A stretch of DNA of 42,303 nucleotides from an uncultured Faecalibacterium sp. (lineage in GTDB: Bacteria > Bacillota > Clostridia > Oscillospirales > Ruminococcaceae): the NCBI GenBank assembly GCA_934533135.1, contig CAKTBG010000027.1, forward strand, positions 1-42,303, written 5' to 3'. The notes below the pieces were generated by a model, which saw nothing but the letters and a program-made list of their open reading frames with translations, was not told where the DNA came from and did no database searches. Shown in pieces: positions 31,825 to 42,303 of this stretch. A program made the position numbers and the translations under genes. Within the stretch, counting starts at the first letter, position 1. Each line of letters starts with the position of its first letter.

Positions 31825-33147
31825 ATGGATTCTTTCAAGGACGTTTTAGAGGCCGCCCAGAGCTACTGCAAGGCGCAGATGGCGGAGCCGACCTATAATC
31901 TCTATATCGACGGCCTCGAGCCCATCAGTTTTGAGGACTCGAGCCACATCACCCTCTCGGTGCGGAACGACTTCATCTGCAAGATCGTCACCGACCGGTA
32001 TCTGGGTCTGCTCAAGGAGGCGTTCAAAACGGTGCTGGGCTTCGACGTGGACATTACCCTCGTTGTGCCCAGCACCCCGCCGCACGAGGTGGTTCTGGCC
32101 CAGCAGTACGAAGCAAACCCGGCTTCCCCGCAGGGCAATTATGAATTCACCTTCGAGAACTTCATCAAAGGCCCCTCCAACCAGTTTGCGTTTGCTGCAG
32201 CACAGGCAGTCGCGGCCAACCCCTCAGGGGCCTATAATCCGCTGTTCATCTACGGCGGATCCGGCCTCGGCAAGACCCATCTGCTGACGGCCATCCAGAC
32301 CGAGATCAAGCGCACCCACCCCGATTTCGTCATCATGTATGTCACCTGCGAGCAGTTCACCAACGAGCTGATCGCCGCCATCCGCGCCGGCAGCACCGAG
32401 GACTTCCGCATGAAGTACCGCGTGGCAGACCTTTTGCTGGTGGACGATATCCAGTTCATCGCCGGCAAGGAGTCCACGCAGGAGGAGTTTTTCCACACCT
32501 TCAACTCCCTGCACGACGCCCACAAGCAGATCGTCATCGCGTCCGACCGCCCGGCCAAGGAGATCAAGAGCCTCGAAGAGCGTCTGCGCACCCGCTTTGA
32601 GTGGGGTCTGACCGCCGACGTCCAGCCGCCGGATTTTGAGACCCGCGTGGCCATCGTCAAACGCAAGGCCGAGCTGCTCCACCTGGATCTGCCCGAGGAT
32701 GTGGCCGAGTTCATCGCCAATCATCTGAAAAACAACATCCGCCAGCTGGAGGGTGCTGTCAAGAAGCTGAATGCCTACTATATGCTTGAAGGCATCCAGC
32801 CGGTCATCAGTGTCGCCCAGAATGCCATCAAGGACATTTTGAACGAGACCCAGCCGGTGCCGGTGACCATCGAGAAGATCGTGGGCGAAGTATCCCGCAC
32901 CTTCAACGTCTCCCCCGCCGACATCCGCGGCACCAAGCGCAACGCCAACGTCGCCTCCGCCCGCCGCGTCGCCATCTATATCCTGCGGGAAGTGACCGGC
33001 ATGAGCATGGAAGAGATCGGCCGCGAATTCTCCGGCCGCGACCATTCCACCATCGTCTACTCCCTGAAGACCATGGAACGGGATATGAAGAACGACCAGC
33101 ACCTGCGGGAGACCGTCAGCGACATCATCAAAAACGTCAAGGCCTGA
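31825..33147 (+). CDS. dnaA: Chromosomal replication initiator DnaA
   Basis: DnaA-ATP binds DnaA boxes, opens the origin and loads helicase. The 440 residues have domain I (1-85), a short linker, and the AAA+ domain III with Walker A GGSGLGKT (144-151) and Walker B LLVDDIQFI. Domain IV carries the DNA-binding helix-turn-helix and signature SGRDHSTIVYS. All catalytic residues look normal. The linker domain II is short (about 20 residues). The ATG follows a GGAG site. Confidence 0.98.
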   Translation: MDSFKDVLEAAQSYCKAQMAEPTYNLYIDGLEPISFEDSSHITLSVRNDFICKIVTDRYLGLLKEAFKTVLGFDVDITLVVPSTPPHEVVLAQQYEANPASPQGNYEFTFENFIKGPSNQFAFAAAQAVAANPSGAYNPLFIYGGSGLGKTHLLTAIQTEIKRTHPDFVIMYVTCEQFTNELIAAIRAGSTEDFRMKYRVADLLLVDDIQFIAGKESTQEEFFHTFNSLHDAHKQIVIASDRPAKEIKSLEERLRTRFEWGLTADVQPPDFETRVAIVKRKAELLHLDLPEDVAEFIANHLKNNIRQLEGAVKKLNAYYMLEGIQPVISVAQNAIKDILNETQPVPVTIEKIVGEVSRTFNVSPADIRGTKRNANVASARRVAIYILREVTGMSMEEIGREFSGRDHSTIVYSLKTMERDMKNDQHLRETVSDIIKNVKA

Positions 33148-33569
33148 TGCCGCCGCCGGAAGGCCGTTTGGCGGAAAAGTCTGACTTTTAATTCCCTGTC
33201 ACCCCAAAATATGGGGAGAAATACGGGAAAATGCGGCAGAACGGAACAAGATATTGTGGTCAGAGGGCGAATCTTTCCACTTTTTCCACCAACTTTTCAA
33301 CATTCAACTCCAAAACTCCACAACGCCCGTGGAAAAGATCCACAGACTTCACCCTTCCACAAGTCTTTCACAGCAGATTCACAATCCCGTGGAAAACGAA
33401 ACCCCGGCATCCGTTCAGCACTTTTCCGACTTTTCAACATCTTCCCCACCCCCTACTACGATTACTACAACAAGTTCAATATAGAAAACAGGTTTTGCGA
33501 TCCCATTTCAGGGTCAACTGCCTGTTGCCCTTGTGAAAAAACAATCTTCTCGAAAAGGAGCGATCCAAT
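33148..33569. other. dnaA-dnaN intergenic region, main oriC candidate
   Basis: The 422 bp gap holds DnaA-box-like sites at 33282-33290 (TTTTCCACC), 33328-33336 and 33388-33396 (both CGTGGAAAA) and 33336-33344 (AGATCCACA). The second and fourth form a GTGGA..TCCAC inverted pair. Weaker TTCCAC and TTTCAC motifs lie between. A C-rich stretch (33442-33453) leads into CTACTACGATTACTAC (33453-33468), which resembles the DnaA-trio of the B. subtilis unwinding element, and then AT-rich DNA. No gene is seen. Confidence 0.75.
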
Positions 33570-34676
33570 TTGAACATCATCTGCGATAAGACCCTGCTGA
33601 GTGCGGCCATTGACGGTGTTTCCAAGGCCGTCACCTCCCGCTCCACCATCCCGGTGCTGGAAGGCATCCTGCTGAAAGCCGAAGGGTTTCAGCTCACCCT
33701 CACCGGCTACGACCTCGAAATGGGCATTGTGACCACCATCGAAGCCAACGTCAAGGAACCCGGCGAGATCGTGCTGAACGCAAAACTGCTCAGCAGCATG
33801 ATCAGCCGGATGCCCGCCGGTCAGATCACCATCCAGTCGGCCGAAAACGGCAAAACCACCATCCAGAGCGGCGTTGCCCAGTTTGAGATCCAGTCGATGG
33901 CCGCCACCGATTTCCCCGAGCTGCCCAATACCGGAGCCGAGGAGACCCTGACCATCCCCACCGGCACCCTGCGGGATATGATCGAGCGCACCCTGTATGC
34001 CGTCAGTCAGGACGAGAAAAAACCGGCGCACACCGGTGAATTGTTTGAGATCGAGCCGGAAAAACTGACCATCGTGGCTCTGGACGGCTACCGTCTGGCC
34101 ATTGTGGAACGCCCGATCCAGGCCGTCAAGGACATCCGGATCATCGTTCCCAGCAAGACCATGAACGAAGTCAGCCACCTGCTGGCCAACGACGACGAAG
34201 AGCTGGTCCACATCTGCGCCAACCGCCGGTACGTCGTTTTTATGACGGCCGGATACACCATCATGAGCCGCCTGATCGAGGGCGAGTTCCTGAACTATCA
34301 CAACGTCATCCCTGCCGGCAGCCGCACCCGGGTCACGCTGGACACCAAGGAGTTCATCGAGACCATCGAGCGCGCCTCTCTGATTATTACAGAGCGTTTA
34401 AAAAATCCCCTCCGCATTTCCTTTACAGAGGGTAAAGTCGTGGTGCGCTGCCAGACCAATCTGGGCCGCGTGGTGGACGAGTTCAACGCGCAGTGCGAGG
34501 GAGATGAAGTTGAAATCGGTTTCAATAACCGCTACCTGCTGGATGCGCTGCGCAATGCCCGCACCGAACAGGTCCGGCTGGAGATCAGCGGCCCGCTGAG
34601 CCCGGTCAAGGTGCTGCCCGCCGAAGGCAGCGACTTCTTGTATCTGGTGCTGCCCGTCCGCTTCAAAAACGACTGA
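33570..34676 (+). CDS. dnaN: DNA polymerase III beta sliding clamp
   Basis: DnaN is the ring-shaped processivity clamp of the replicase. The 368 residues form the three repeated clamp domains (about 1-120, 128-245 and 247-368). Typical segments are [32 protein letters not shown] and the C-terminal [11 protein letters not shown], equivalent to the usual MPMR end that lines the partner-binding pocket. The start is TTG 33570, with AAGGAG 9 bases upstream; no ATG fits. A non-ATG start for such an abundant protein is notable. Confidence 0.97.
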   Translation: MNIICDKTLLSAAIDGVSKAVTSRSTIPVLEGILLKAEGFQLTLTGYDLEMGIVTTIEANVKEPGEIVLNAKLLSSMISRMPAGQITIQSAENGKTTIQSGVAQFEIQSMAATDFPELPNTGAEETLTIPTGTLRDMIERTLYAVSQDEKKPAHTGELFEIEPEKLTIVALDGYRLAIVERPIQAVKDIRIIVPSKTMNEVSHLLANDDEELVHICANRRYVVFMTAGYTIMSRLIEGEFLNYHNVIPAGSRTRVTLDTKEFIETIERASLIITERLKNPLRISFTEGKVVVRCQTNLGRVVDEFNAQCEGDEVEIGFNNRYLLDALRNARTEQVRLEISGPLSPVKVLPAEGSDFLYLVLPVRFKND

Positions 34677-34687
34677 GAGGCGTAACT

Positions 34688-34903
34688 ATGCAGAAGATTC
34701 TCATCCATACGGAATTCATCAAACTGGACGCCCTGCTGAAATACGCAGGTCTGTGTGAGACCGGCGGCGAGGCCAAGGAGCTGGTGCAGGGCGGTGCGGT
34801 CAAGGTCAACGGCGAGGTCTGTACCATGCGGGGCAAAAAATGCCGCGCCGGAGATGTGATCGAGCTGGACGGCCAGAGCGTCACCATCGGACAGGGCAAT
34901 TAA
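34688..34903 (+). CDS. rlbA: S4-domain RNA-binding protein (RlbA/YaaA)
   Basis: The 71-residue protein is a single S4 RNA-binding domain, with [20 protein letters not shown] and [10 protein letters not shown] as core elements. Its place between dnaN and recF is conserved in Firmicutes. It has been linked to ribosome assembly in B. subtilis. The start ATG has an upstream GAGG. The stop codon directly touches the recF start. Confidence 0.95.
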   Translation: MQKILIHTEFIKLDALLKYAGLCETGGEAKELVQGGAVKVNGEVCTMRGKKCRAGDVIELDGQSVTIGQGN

Positions 34904-36025
34904 ATGCGGCTGCTGTCACTTGAAGTCCAGAATTATCGCAACATCGTTTCGGCCAGCCTGAAGCCGGGGCGGGAGCTGACCGTCATCTGCGGCAACAACG
35001 GTCAGGGCAAGACGAACCTGCTGGAAGCCATCTGGCTGCTGACCGGCGGCAAGAGCTTCCGGGGCGGCAAAGACGCGGAGCTGATCCGCCGCGGCGAGCC
35101 CTTTGCGGTGCTGCAGGCAGAGACCCTCCGCGCCCGGCAGGAAACCGCCGACCCCGCGGATCCCACCCGGATCCGGATGACCATCGGCACCTCCGAAACG
35201 GCACGGCCGGGGCGGATGGCGGCCGTCAACGGCGGAGCCCCCAAGCGGGCTGCGACGCTGGCGGGCAGCTTTCCGGCGGTGGTCTTTGACCCGGGGCACC
35301 TGAGCCTTGTCAAGGGGGCACCGGAGGGGCGGCGGAAATTTCTGGACGCGGCTCTGTGCCAGCTCTACCCGGGCTACCTGACCACCTACCGCCGCTACGT
35401 CCGTACGCTTCAGCAGAAAAACGCGCTGCTCCGCCGTTCTGCGGATGGCCGGGAGCGGCCCTACGCCGAAAAAGCGGCCATGCTGGAGGTGCTGAACACC
35501 GCGCTTGCCGCACAGGGCGAGGCCGTCCAGCAACGGCGGCGCGCCTATCTCGAGCAGCTGGCCCCCCTCGCCTGTGCCAATTACGAAGAGCTCTCCCATG
35601 GAGCCGAGCGGCTGACCCTGTGCTATGCGGCGCAGTTTGAGCCGGGCGGTCTGGCGGCATTGCTCAAGGCCCGGCAGGGCGACGAGCTGCGGGCCGGGCA
35701 GAGTCTCTGCGGCCCCCACCGAGAGGATCTGGAGCTGCTGCTGGACGGCCAGCCGGCGCGGGTATACGCCAGTCAGGGGCAGCAGCGGAGCGTGGTGCTC
35801 AGCCTGAAAATGGCCGAAGCCGCCGCTGCCGCCGCCCTCACCGGCGAACATCCCGTGCTGCTGCTGGACGATGTGCTCAGCGAGTTGGACGACAGCCGCA
35901 AGCAGTATCTGCTGACCCGGATGCGGGAAAAGCAGACCTTCGTCACCAGCTGCGACGACACCGCCTTCCTGAAAACGGACGGCGAGGTCTACCGGATGGA
36001 CGGCGGCGTCCTGACACGCGCCTGA
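34904..36025 (+). CDS. recF: DNA replication and repair protein RecF
   Basis: RecF is an SMC-like ATPase that helps load RecA on gapped DNA. The 373 residues carry Walker A GNNGQGKTNLLE (about 29-40), the ABC-type signature SQGQQRS and Walker B PVLLLDDVLSELD. Its ATG follows the previous TAA with no gap, so it is translated by coupling from rlbA. No separate ribosome site is visible. Confidence 0.97.
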   Translation: MRLLSLEVQNYRNIVSASLKPGRELTVICGNNGQGKTNLLEAIWLLTGGKSFRGGKDAELIRRGEPFAVLQAETLRARQETADPADPTRIRMTIGTSETARPGRMAAVNGGAPKRAATLAGSFPAVVFDPGHLSLVKGAPEGRRKFLDAALCQLYPGYLTTYRRYVRTLQQKNALLRRSADGRERPYAEKAAMLEVLNTALAAQGEAVQQRRRAYLEQLAPLACANYEELSHGAERLTLCYAAQFEPGGLAALLKARQGDELRAGQSLCGPHREDLELLLDGQPARVYASQGQQRSVVLSLKMAEAAAAAALTGEHPVLLLDDVLSELDDSRKQYLLTRMREKQTFVTSCDDTAFLKTDGEVYRMDGGVLTRA

Positions 36026-36049
36026 AATTTTATACAGAGAGGAAAACGT

Positions 36050-36304
36050 ATGTATCTGCATCTGGGGCGGGATTATGTCCTGAACGAGCGGGATGTGATC
36101 GGCATCTTCAATCTGGAGACCACCACCATCTCGCCCCGGGGACGGGAGTTTTTGAACTACGCCCAGAAGAACGGAGCCGTGGTCAGCCTTTCGGATGAGC
36201 TGCCCCAGAGCTATGTTCTGGCCGATGCCCCGGTGGATACCGTCTATCTCTCCGAGCTGTCGCCCGCCGCCCTCAAGCGGAGAGCGGAACAGCGGTTTGA
36301 ATAA
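36050..36304 (+). CDS. remB: RemB-like extracellular matrix regulator (DUF370 family)
   Basis: The 84-residue protein MYLHLGRDYVLNERDVIGIF... matches the YaaB/RemB branch of the DUF370 family, in its conserved place between recF and gyrB. In B. subtilis RemA and RemB activate matrix genes. RemB-type proteins here may bind DNA, but that role is inferred from the family. GAGAGGAAAA precedes the ATG. A paired palindromic repeat starts at its stop codon. Confidence 0.9.
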   Translation: MYLHLGRDYVLNERDVIGIFNLETTTISPRGREFLNYAQKNGAVVSLSDELPQSYVLADAPVDTVYLSELSPAALKRRAEQRFE

Positions 36305-36486
36305 ACCTCTCCGTCTCGCTGTCGCTCGACAGCCGTTCCCCTTCTGGCACGAACGTGCCACCTCCCCCGACCGGGGGAGTCTTTCCTAGTAGGGGAGCCC
36401 TTGGCAAAGAGATTTTGTTTTTTGTGGATTGCCAAAGCCTCTCCTACAAGGAGAGGTGGCATTGCGCAAGCAATGACGGAGAGGTT
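36304..36486. repeat. Paired palindromic repeat element (inverted pair, about 183 bp)
   Basis: AACCTCTCCGTC begins and GACGGAGAGGTT ends the element. Inside are GGCACGAACGTGCC and CCTCCCCCGACCGGGGGAG hairpins in the left half, CCTCTCCTACAAGGAGAGG in the right half, and TTGGCA/TGCCAA boxes with an AT-rich core. It separates remB from gyrB. Confidence 0.82.
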
Positions 36487-36513
36487 GGACAAGATGCCAA
36501 CTGGCGATATTGA

Positions 36514-38556
<2,043 letters not shown>

Positions 38557-38568
38557 TGGGAGGAACAA

Positions 38569-41145
38569 ATGGAAGAAGATTATGTGATGATACCGGGCAG
38601 CGGTACCAAGATGATCATCCGGGACGTCAAAAAGGAAATTGAGACGGCGTTTCTGGATTACTCCATGTCGGTCATCGTGGCCCGCGCCCTGCCGGATGTG
38701 CGGGACGGCCTGAAGCCGGTCCACCGCCGCATCCTCTATACCATGCACGAGCGCGGCAACGACCCCAGCCACGCATACCGCAAATCGGCCGACACCGTCG
38801 GTGCCGTGCTGGGCTCTTACCACCCCCACGGCGACGCCTCCGTGTACGACGCCATGGTGCGTCTGGCACAGGATTTCTCCCTGCGCTATCCGCTGGTGGA
38901 TGGTCAGGGCAACTTCGGTTCGGTCGATGGAGACCCTCCGGCTGCATATCGTTACACCGAGGCCCGCATGAGCCGGATGGCGGTCGAGATGCTGACCGAC
39001 ATCGACAAGGACACCATCGACTGGGATCCCAACTTCGATGAGACCAAAAAGGAGCCCAGCGTTCTGCCCTGCCGCTTCCCCAACCTGCTGGTCAACGGCA
39101 GTCAGGGCATTGCCGTCGGTATGGCCACCAACATCCCGCCCCACAACCTCAGCGAGGTCATCGACGGCTGTGTGGCCTATATCGACGACCCCGACATCGA
39201 CCTTGCCGGTCTGATGGAGTATATCAAAGGACCGGATTTCCCCACCGCCGGCATCATCATGGGGCGCAGCGGCATCCGTGCCGCCTACGCCACCGGCCGC
39301 GGCAAGATCACCCTGCGGGGACGCGCCACCATTGAGGAGACCAAGAACGGCCGCACCCAGATCATCATCACCGAGATCCCCTACATGGTCAACAAGGCAC
39401 GTCTCATTGAGAACATGGCCGAGCTGGTCAAGGACAAGCGGATCGAGGGCATTACCGGACTGAACGATGAGACCAACCGCAAGGGAATGCGGATCGTGGT
39501 GGACATCCGCAAGGACGCCAATGCGCAGGTCATCCTGAACCAGCTGTACCAGTACACCCAGCTGCAGGATACTGTCGGCGTCATCATGCTGGCCATCGAC
39601 CACAAGGTGCCCAAGGTCATGACCCTGAAGCAGATGATCCAGAAGTACGTCGAATTTCAGGATGAGGTCGTCCGCCGCCGTACCCAGTATGACCTGAAAA
39701 AGGCCAAGGAGCGTGCCCACATCCTCGAAGGTCTGAAAAAGGCCACCGACATCGTGGATGAGCTGATCGCCACCATCCGCGCCTGCAAGGGCGGTATGGC
39801 CGAGGCAAAGGCAGCCATCATGGAGCAGTTCGGCTTCGATGATCCGCAGGCCGACGCCATCGTAAAGCTGCAGCTGGGTCGTCTGGCCGGCCTCGAGATC
39901 CTCAAGATCGAGGAAGAGCTGAGCAGCCTGCAGGCCAGGATCGAAGACTGGGAGGACATCCTCGCCAATGACGCCCGGGTGCTTGAGATCGTCAAGAACG
40001 AGCTGCTGGAGATGAAGAAACGGTTCGGCGACGAACGCCGCACCGAGATCGAATCCGTCAACGGCGAAGTGGACATCGAAGACCTGATCGCCGAGGAGCA
40101 GTGCGTCTATACCCTGACGGAGGCCGGGTATATCAAGCGTCAGCTCAAGGCCACCTATCAGGCGCAGCGGCGCGGCGGCCGCGGCATCTCCGGCATGACC
40201 CGCAAGGAAGAGGACATCGTGCAGGAAATGTTTGTCGGTTCCACCCACGATTATGTTCTGTTCGTCACCGACCGGGGCCGTCTGTTCCGGGTCAAGGGCT
40301 ATACCATCGCGGAGGGCAGCCGCACCAGCAAGGGCAGCAACATCGTCAACCTGCTGCAGCTGGCCGAGGGCGAAAAGGTCACCAATATGATCTGCCAGAG
40401 CAAGGATGCCGAGAGCGAGGGCGGCTATGTCACCATGGTCACCAAGCAGGGTCTCATCAAGCGCACCCCGCTGGAGCAGTATGCCAACATCCGCAAGAGC
40501 GGTCTGATCGGCATTGCCCTGAACGAGGGCGACGCGCTGGCATGGACCCGCCTGACCACCGGCCATGATATGCTGATCGTGGCCACCCGCAACGGTCAGG
40601 CCATCCGCTTCAACGAAGAGGACGCCCGCCCGATGGGACGCAGCGGCCACGGCGTCCGCGCCATCAAGCTGGCCGAGGGCGACGAAGTCGTCGGCGTCTG
40701 CATCTGCCGCGAAGGAGGCACGGTGCTGACCGTGACCGAAAACGGCAAGGGCCGCCGCTCCGACATCGACACCTACCGCATCACGGCCCGCGGCGGCAAG
40801 GGCATCCGCAACTACGATGCCAACAAGGATAAGGTCGCGGCCGTCAAGATCGTGGACGATGTGGACGATATCCTGCTGAGCAGTCAGGAAGGCATCATCA
40901 TCCGCCTCCACGCCAACGAGATCCCGCTCCAGAGCCGCTATGGTTCCGGCGTCCGGGTCATGCGTCTGGGCGAGAGCGACAAGGTCATGGTTCTTGCCCG
41001 CACCGACCACGACGACGAGGCGCAGACCGAGAAGATCGAGGCCGAGGAGGGCGAGGACGAACCCACCGCCGAGCAGCTGGCCGCGATGGAAGCCGCCGAT
41101 GAAGCTTCGGCTGAAGAAAAACCGGAAGCAGAACCGGAAGAATAA
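38569..41145 (+). CDS. gyrA: DNA gyrase subunit A
   Basis: GyrA cuts and rejoins DNA. The winged-helix region holds [14 protein letters not shown] (85-98) and the catalytic Tyr129 in [10 protein letters not shown]. The C-terminal beta-pinwheel carries the GyrA-box QRRGGRG, needed for wrapping, which marks gyrase not topoisomerase IV. The 858 residues end in an acidic tail (Glu/Ala-rich, about 35 residues). Position 90, equivalent to Ser83 of E. coli, is Ala. ATG is preceded by GGAGG, 12 bases after gyrB. Confidence 0.97.
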   Translation: MEEDYVMIPGSGTKMIIRDVKKEIETAFLDYSMSVIVARALPDVRDGLKPVHRRILYTMHERGNDPSHAYRKSADTVGAVLGSYHPHGDASVYDAMVRLAQDFSLRYPLVDGQGNFGSVDGDPPAAYRYTEARMSRMAVEMLTDIDKDTIDWDPNFDETKKEPSVLPCRFPNLLVNGSQGIAVGMATNIPPHNLSEVIDGCVAYIDDPDIDLAGLMEYIKGPDFPTAGIIMGRSGIRAAYATGRGKITLRGRATIEETKNGRTQIIITEIPYMVNKARLIENMAELVKDKRIEGITGLNDETNRKGMRIVVDIRKDANAQVILNQLYQYTQLQDTVGVIMLAIDHKVPKVMTLKQMIQKYVEFQDEVVRRRTQYDLKKAKERAHILEGLKKATDIVDELIATIRACKGGMAEAKAAIMEQFGFDDPQADAIVKLQLGRLAGLEILKIEEELSSLQARIEDWEDILANDARVLEIVKNELLEMKKRFGDERRTEIESVNGEVDIEDLIAEEQCVYTLTEAGYIKRQLKATYQAQRRGGRGISGMTRKEEDIVQEMFVGSTHDYVLFVTDRGRLFRVKGYTIAEGSRTSKGSNIVNLLQLAEGEKVTNMICQSKDAESEGGYVTMVTKQGLIKRTPLEQYANIRKSGLIGIALNEGDALAWTRLTTGHDMLIVATRNGQAIRFNEEDARPMGRSGHGVRAIKLAEGDEVVGVCICREGGTVLTVTENGKGRRSDIDTYRITARGGKGIRNYDANKDKVAAVKIVDDVDDILLSSQEGIIIRLHANEIPLQSRYGSGVRVMRLGESDKVMVLARTDHDDEAQTEKIEAEEGEDEPTAEQLAAMEAADEASAEEKPEAEPEE

Positions 41146-41163
41146 TAACGAAAAAAGTTAGCC

Positions 41164-41192
41164 TAGACTTCTTTTGGGAAATGTGATAGAAT
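41164..41192 (+). promoter_or_regulatory. Promoter of the mntP leader
   Basis: TAGACT (41164-41169), a 17-base spacer and TAGAAT (41187-41192). Transcription would begin near 41199, just before the riboswitch. Confidence 0.6.
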
Positions 41193-41206
41193 GACGAAAC
41201 AATCAC

Positions 41207-41342
41207 AAATACCCATGGGGGAGTAGCAAGCACTTTTTGCAGGAGTGCAGCAAGTCAACAGAATGATCGTTTGCAGCGGTCTGGCTTGCTTTATCGCAAG
41301 TCAAGAAAGGAACGCAGCATCCAAACGGTATCTCTGCGATAT
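41207..41342 (+). ncRNA. yybP-ykoY manganese riboswitch aptamer
   Basis: The leader carries the hallmark GGGGGAGTAGC (41217-41227), followed by a GCAAGTCAACAGAATG block and a GGTCTGGCTTGC block, the conserved loops of the yybP-ykoY class. This class binds Mn2+ and controls mntP and related Mn exporters, fitting the gene downstream. An inverted repeat, GCAATTCAAC/GTTGAATTGC (41343-41352 and 41376-41385), and a terminator hairpin (41460-41502) follow as a probable expression platform. Confidence 0.8.
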
Positions 41343-41459
41343 GCAATTCAACGATGTTGCTGTCGCATGAAAAAAGTTGAATTGCTATAATATGCGAGAC
41401 TCATGTGTTTTGGTGCGCGTACCAACGCCCCTGCACATCGAGTCATGAATCGTAAAAAT

Positions 41460-41502
41460 GACCCGGAATTGGACGAAGCGTGCCGATTCCGGGTCTTTGT
41501 TT
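41460..41502 (+). terminator. Leader terminator hairpin of mntP (expression platform)
   Basis: GACCCGGAAT (41460-41469) and ATTCCGGGTC (41486-41495) form a perfect 10 bp stem followed by TTTGTTTG. It lies between the riboswitch and the mntP ribosome site and could stop transcription when Mn is low. Confidence 0.7.
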
Positions 41503-41564
41503 GTCTTGCGGGGCTTTCCCCGCAGCACCGCCCACCAATTCCGGTCAGATCAGGAGGCAGAATT

Positions 41565-42149
41565 ATGGAATGGAGTATCTTGTTTTTTTGCAACAGCGCG
41601 TTGCTGGGCGTAGGGCTTGCCATGGACGCATTTTCCGTCTCGATGGCAAACGGCCTGCACGAGCCGCAGATGTCCCGCACAAAGAGCGCGAAGGTCGCAG
41701 GCACCTTTGCCCTGTTTCAGGCCGTCATGCCGATGGCAGGCTGGATCTGCGTCCACACCATCGTCGAGCTGTTTTCGTCCTTTGAGCAGTTCATCCCGTG
41801 GATCGCCCTGCTCCTGCTGGGGTACATCGGCGGCAAAATGCTGCTGGAGGGCATCAAGGGCGAGGAGACCGAGGAAGCCGCTGCGCTGAGTGCCGGTGCG
41901 CTCTTTGTGCAGGGTGTGGCCACCAGCATCGACGCGCTGTCGGTCGGCTTTACCATCTCGGAGTACGGCTGGCTGATGGCTCTGGTCTGCTCCCTCATCA
42001 TCGCGGTGGTCACGTTTTTCATCTGTGAAGCAGGTCTGTCCATCGGCAGAAAATTCGGCACCAAGCTCTCGGGCAAAGCGTCCATCCTCGGCGGCGTGAT
42101 CCTCATCGGCATCGGCATCGAGATCTTCCTCACCGGCATTCTGGGCTGA
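41565..42149 (+). CDS. mntP: Manganese efflux pump MntP
   Basis: MntP exports excess Mn2+ across the cytoplasmic membrane. The 194 residues form six helices in two repeats. Each repeat has an acidic transport motif: MDAFSVSMANG with Asp21 and SIDALSVGFT with Asp123. The frame continues upstream to 41403, but ATG 41565 has GGAGG close by and starts at the family N-terminus. It is controlled by the Mn riboswitch in its leader and has its own terminator. Confidence 0.94.
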   Translation: MEWSILFFCNSALLGVGLAMDAFSVSMANGLHEPQMSRTKSAKVAGTFALFQAVMPMAGWICVHTIVELFSSFEQFIPWIALLLLGYIGGKMLLEGIKGEETEEAAALSAGALFVQGVATSIDALSVGFTISEYGWLMALVCSLIIAVVTFFICEAGLSIGRKFGTKLSGKASILGGVILIGIGIEIFLTGILG

Positions 42150-42160
42150 AAGATCGAAAT

Positions 42161-42176
42161 TGTTCCACGGGGAACA
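42161..42176. promoter_or_regulatory. parS-like site 4
   Basis: TGTTCCACGGGGAACA keeps the TGTTCC and GGAACA arms but differs in the centre from the other three sites. It is 11 bases past mntP. Confidence 0.7.
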
Positions 42177-42185
42177 TGAAACGTA

Positions 42186-42226
42186 AAAAAGAGACGGAAC
42201 ACCGTGCGGTGTTCCGTCTCTTTTTG
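42186..42226. terminator. Terminator of mntP
   Basis: A perfect stem of about 19 bp (42186-42204 with 42207-42225) has A and T runs at its ends. Beyond it, 42255-42273 holds a CCACCAGC/GCTGGTGG hairpin, and the window ends without another gene. Confidence 0.9.
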
Positions 42227-42303
42227 ATTGGGTAGCTTGAGCGAGCGACAACCACCAGCTCCGCTGGTGGAATAAAAACGGCTTTAGCCCTAGACAAAGA
42301 GAA

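Overview
This 42.3 kb window is the replication-origin region of a GC-rich, low-copy Gram-positive chromosome. The gene order around dnaA, the intrinsic terminators, the Spo0J-type parS sites and the high GC content suggest an Oscillospiraceae (Ruminococcaceae) member. Faecalibacterium is my best guess; this rests on protein character and layout, not on a database search.

The origin lies at about 31.45-33.57 kb. To its left, on the minus strand, is the conserved run rpmH, rnpA, yidD, yidC, khpB/jag, mnmE, mnmG, rsmG, noc, parA, parB, serS. Two lineage-specific genes interrupt it: a GAF-GGDEF diguanylate cyclase between jag and mnmE, and a serine-rich lipoprotein between noc and parA. To the right, on the plus strand, are dnaA, dnaN, an S4-domain gene (rlbA/yaaA), recF, remB-like, gyrB, gyrA and mntP. 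The mntP gene has a yybP-ykoY (Mn2+) riboswitch in its leader. Genes on both sides are mostly co-oriented with forks leaving the origin.

The distal left part (0-17 kb) is a mosaic. It holds a tRNA-Ser-like fragment at the left edge, a secreted C39-like cysteine-peptidase candidate, acylphosphatase, CBS-containing pyrophosphatase, a MATE exporter and a PAP2 phosphatase. It continues with GluQ-RS and an M18 aminopeptidase, a lipoprotein, a DUF362 ferredoxin, an Rpn-family nuclease and UppP. It ends with two TrkA/RCK proteins leading into a translationally coupled set (two PH-domain membrane proteins and a HAD phosphatase), then a tRNA-Met/tRNA-Glu operon.

Much of the non-coding DNA is structured. 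A family of paired palindromic repeats ending in CCTCTC(A/C)GTC recurs at seven sites. Near-identical parS sites surround parA and noc, and DnaA-box clusters lie at the origin and upstream of noc and mnmE. Next to tRNA-Glu is a two-copy 158 bp tandem element that carries the tRNA's 3' end and several hairpins. A tRNA-Ser 5'-half behind a near-consensus promoter sits at the left edge. The most unusual items are the tRNA-derived elements and the DnaA-box palindrome upstream of noc.
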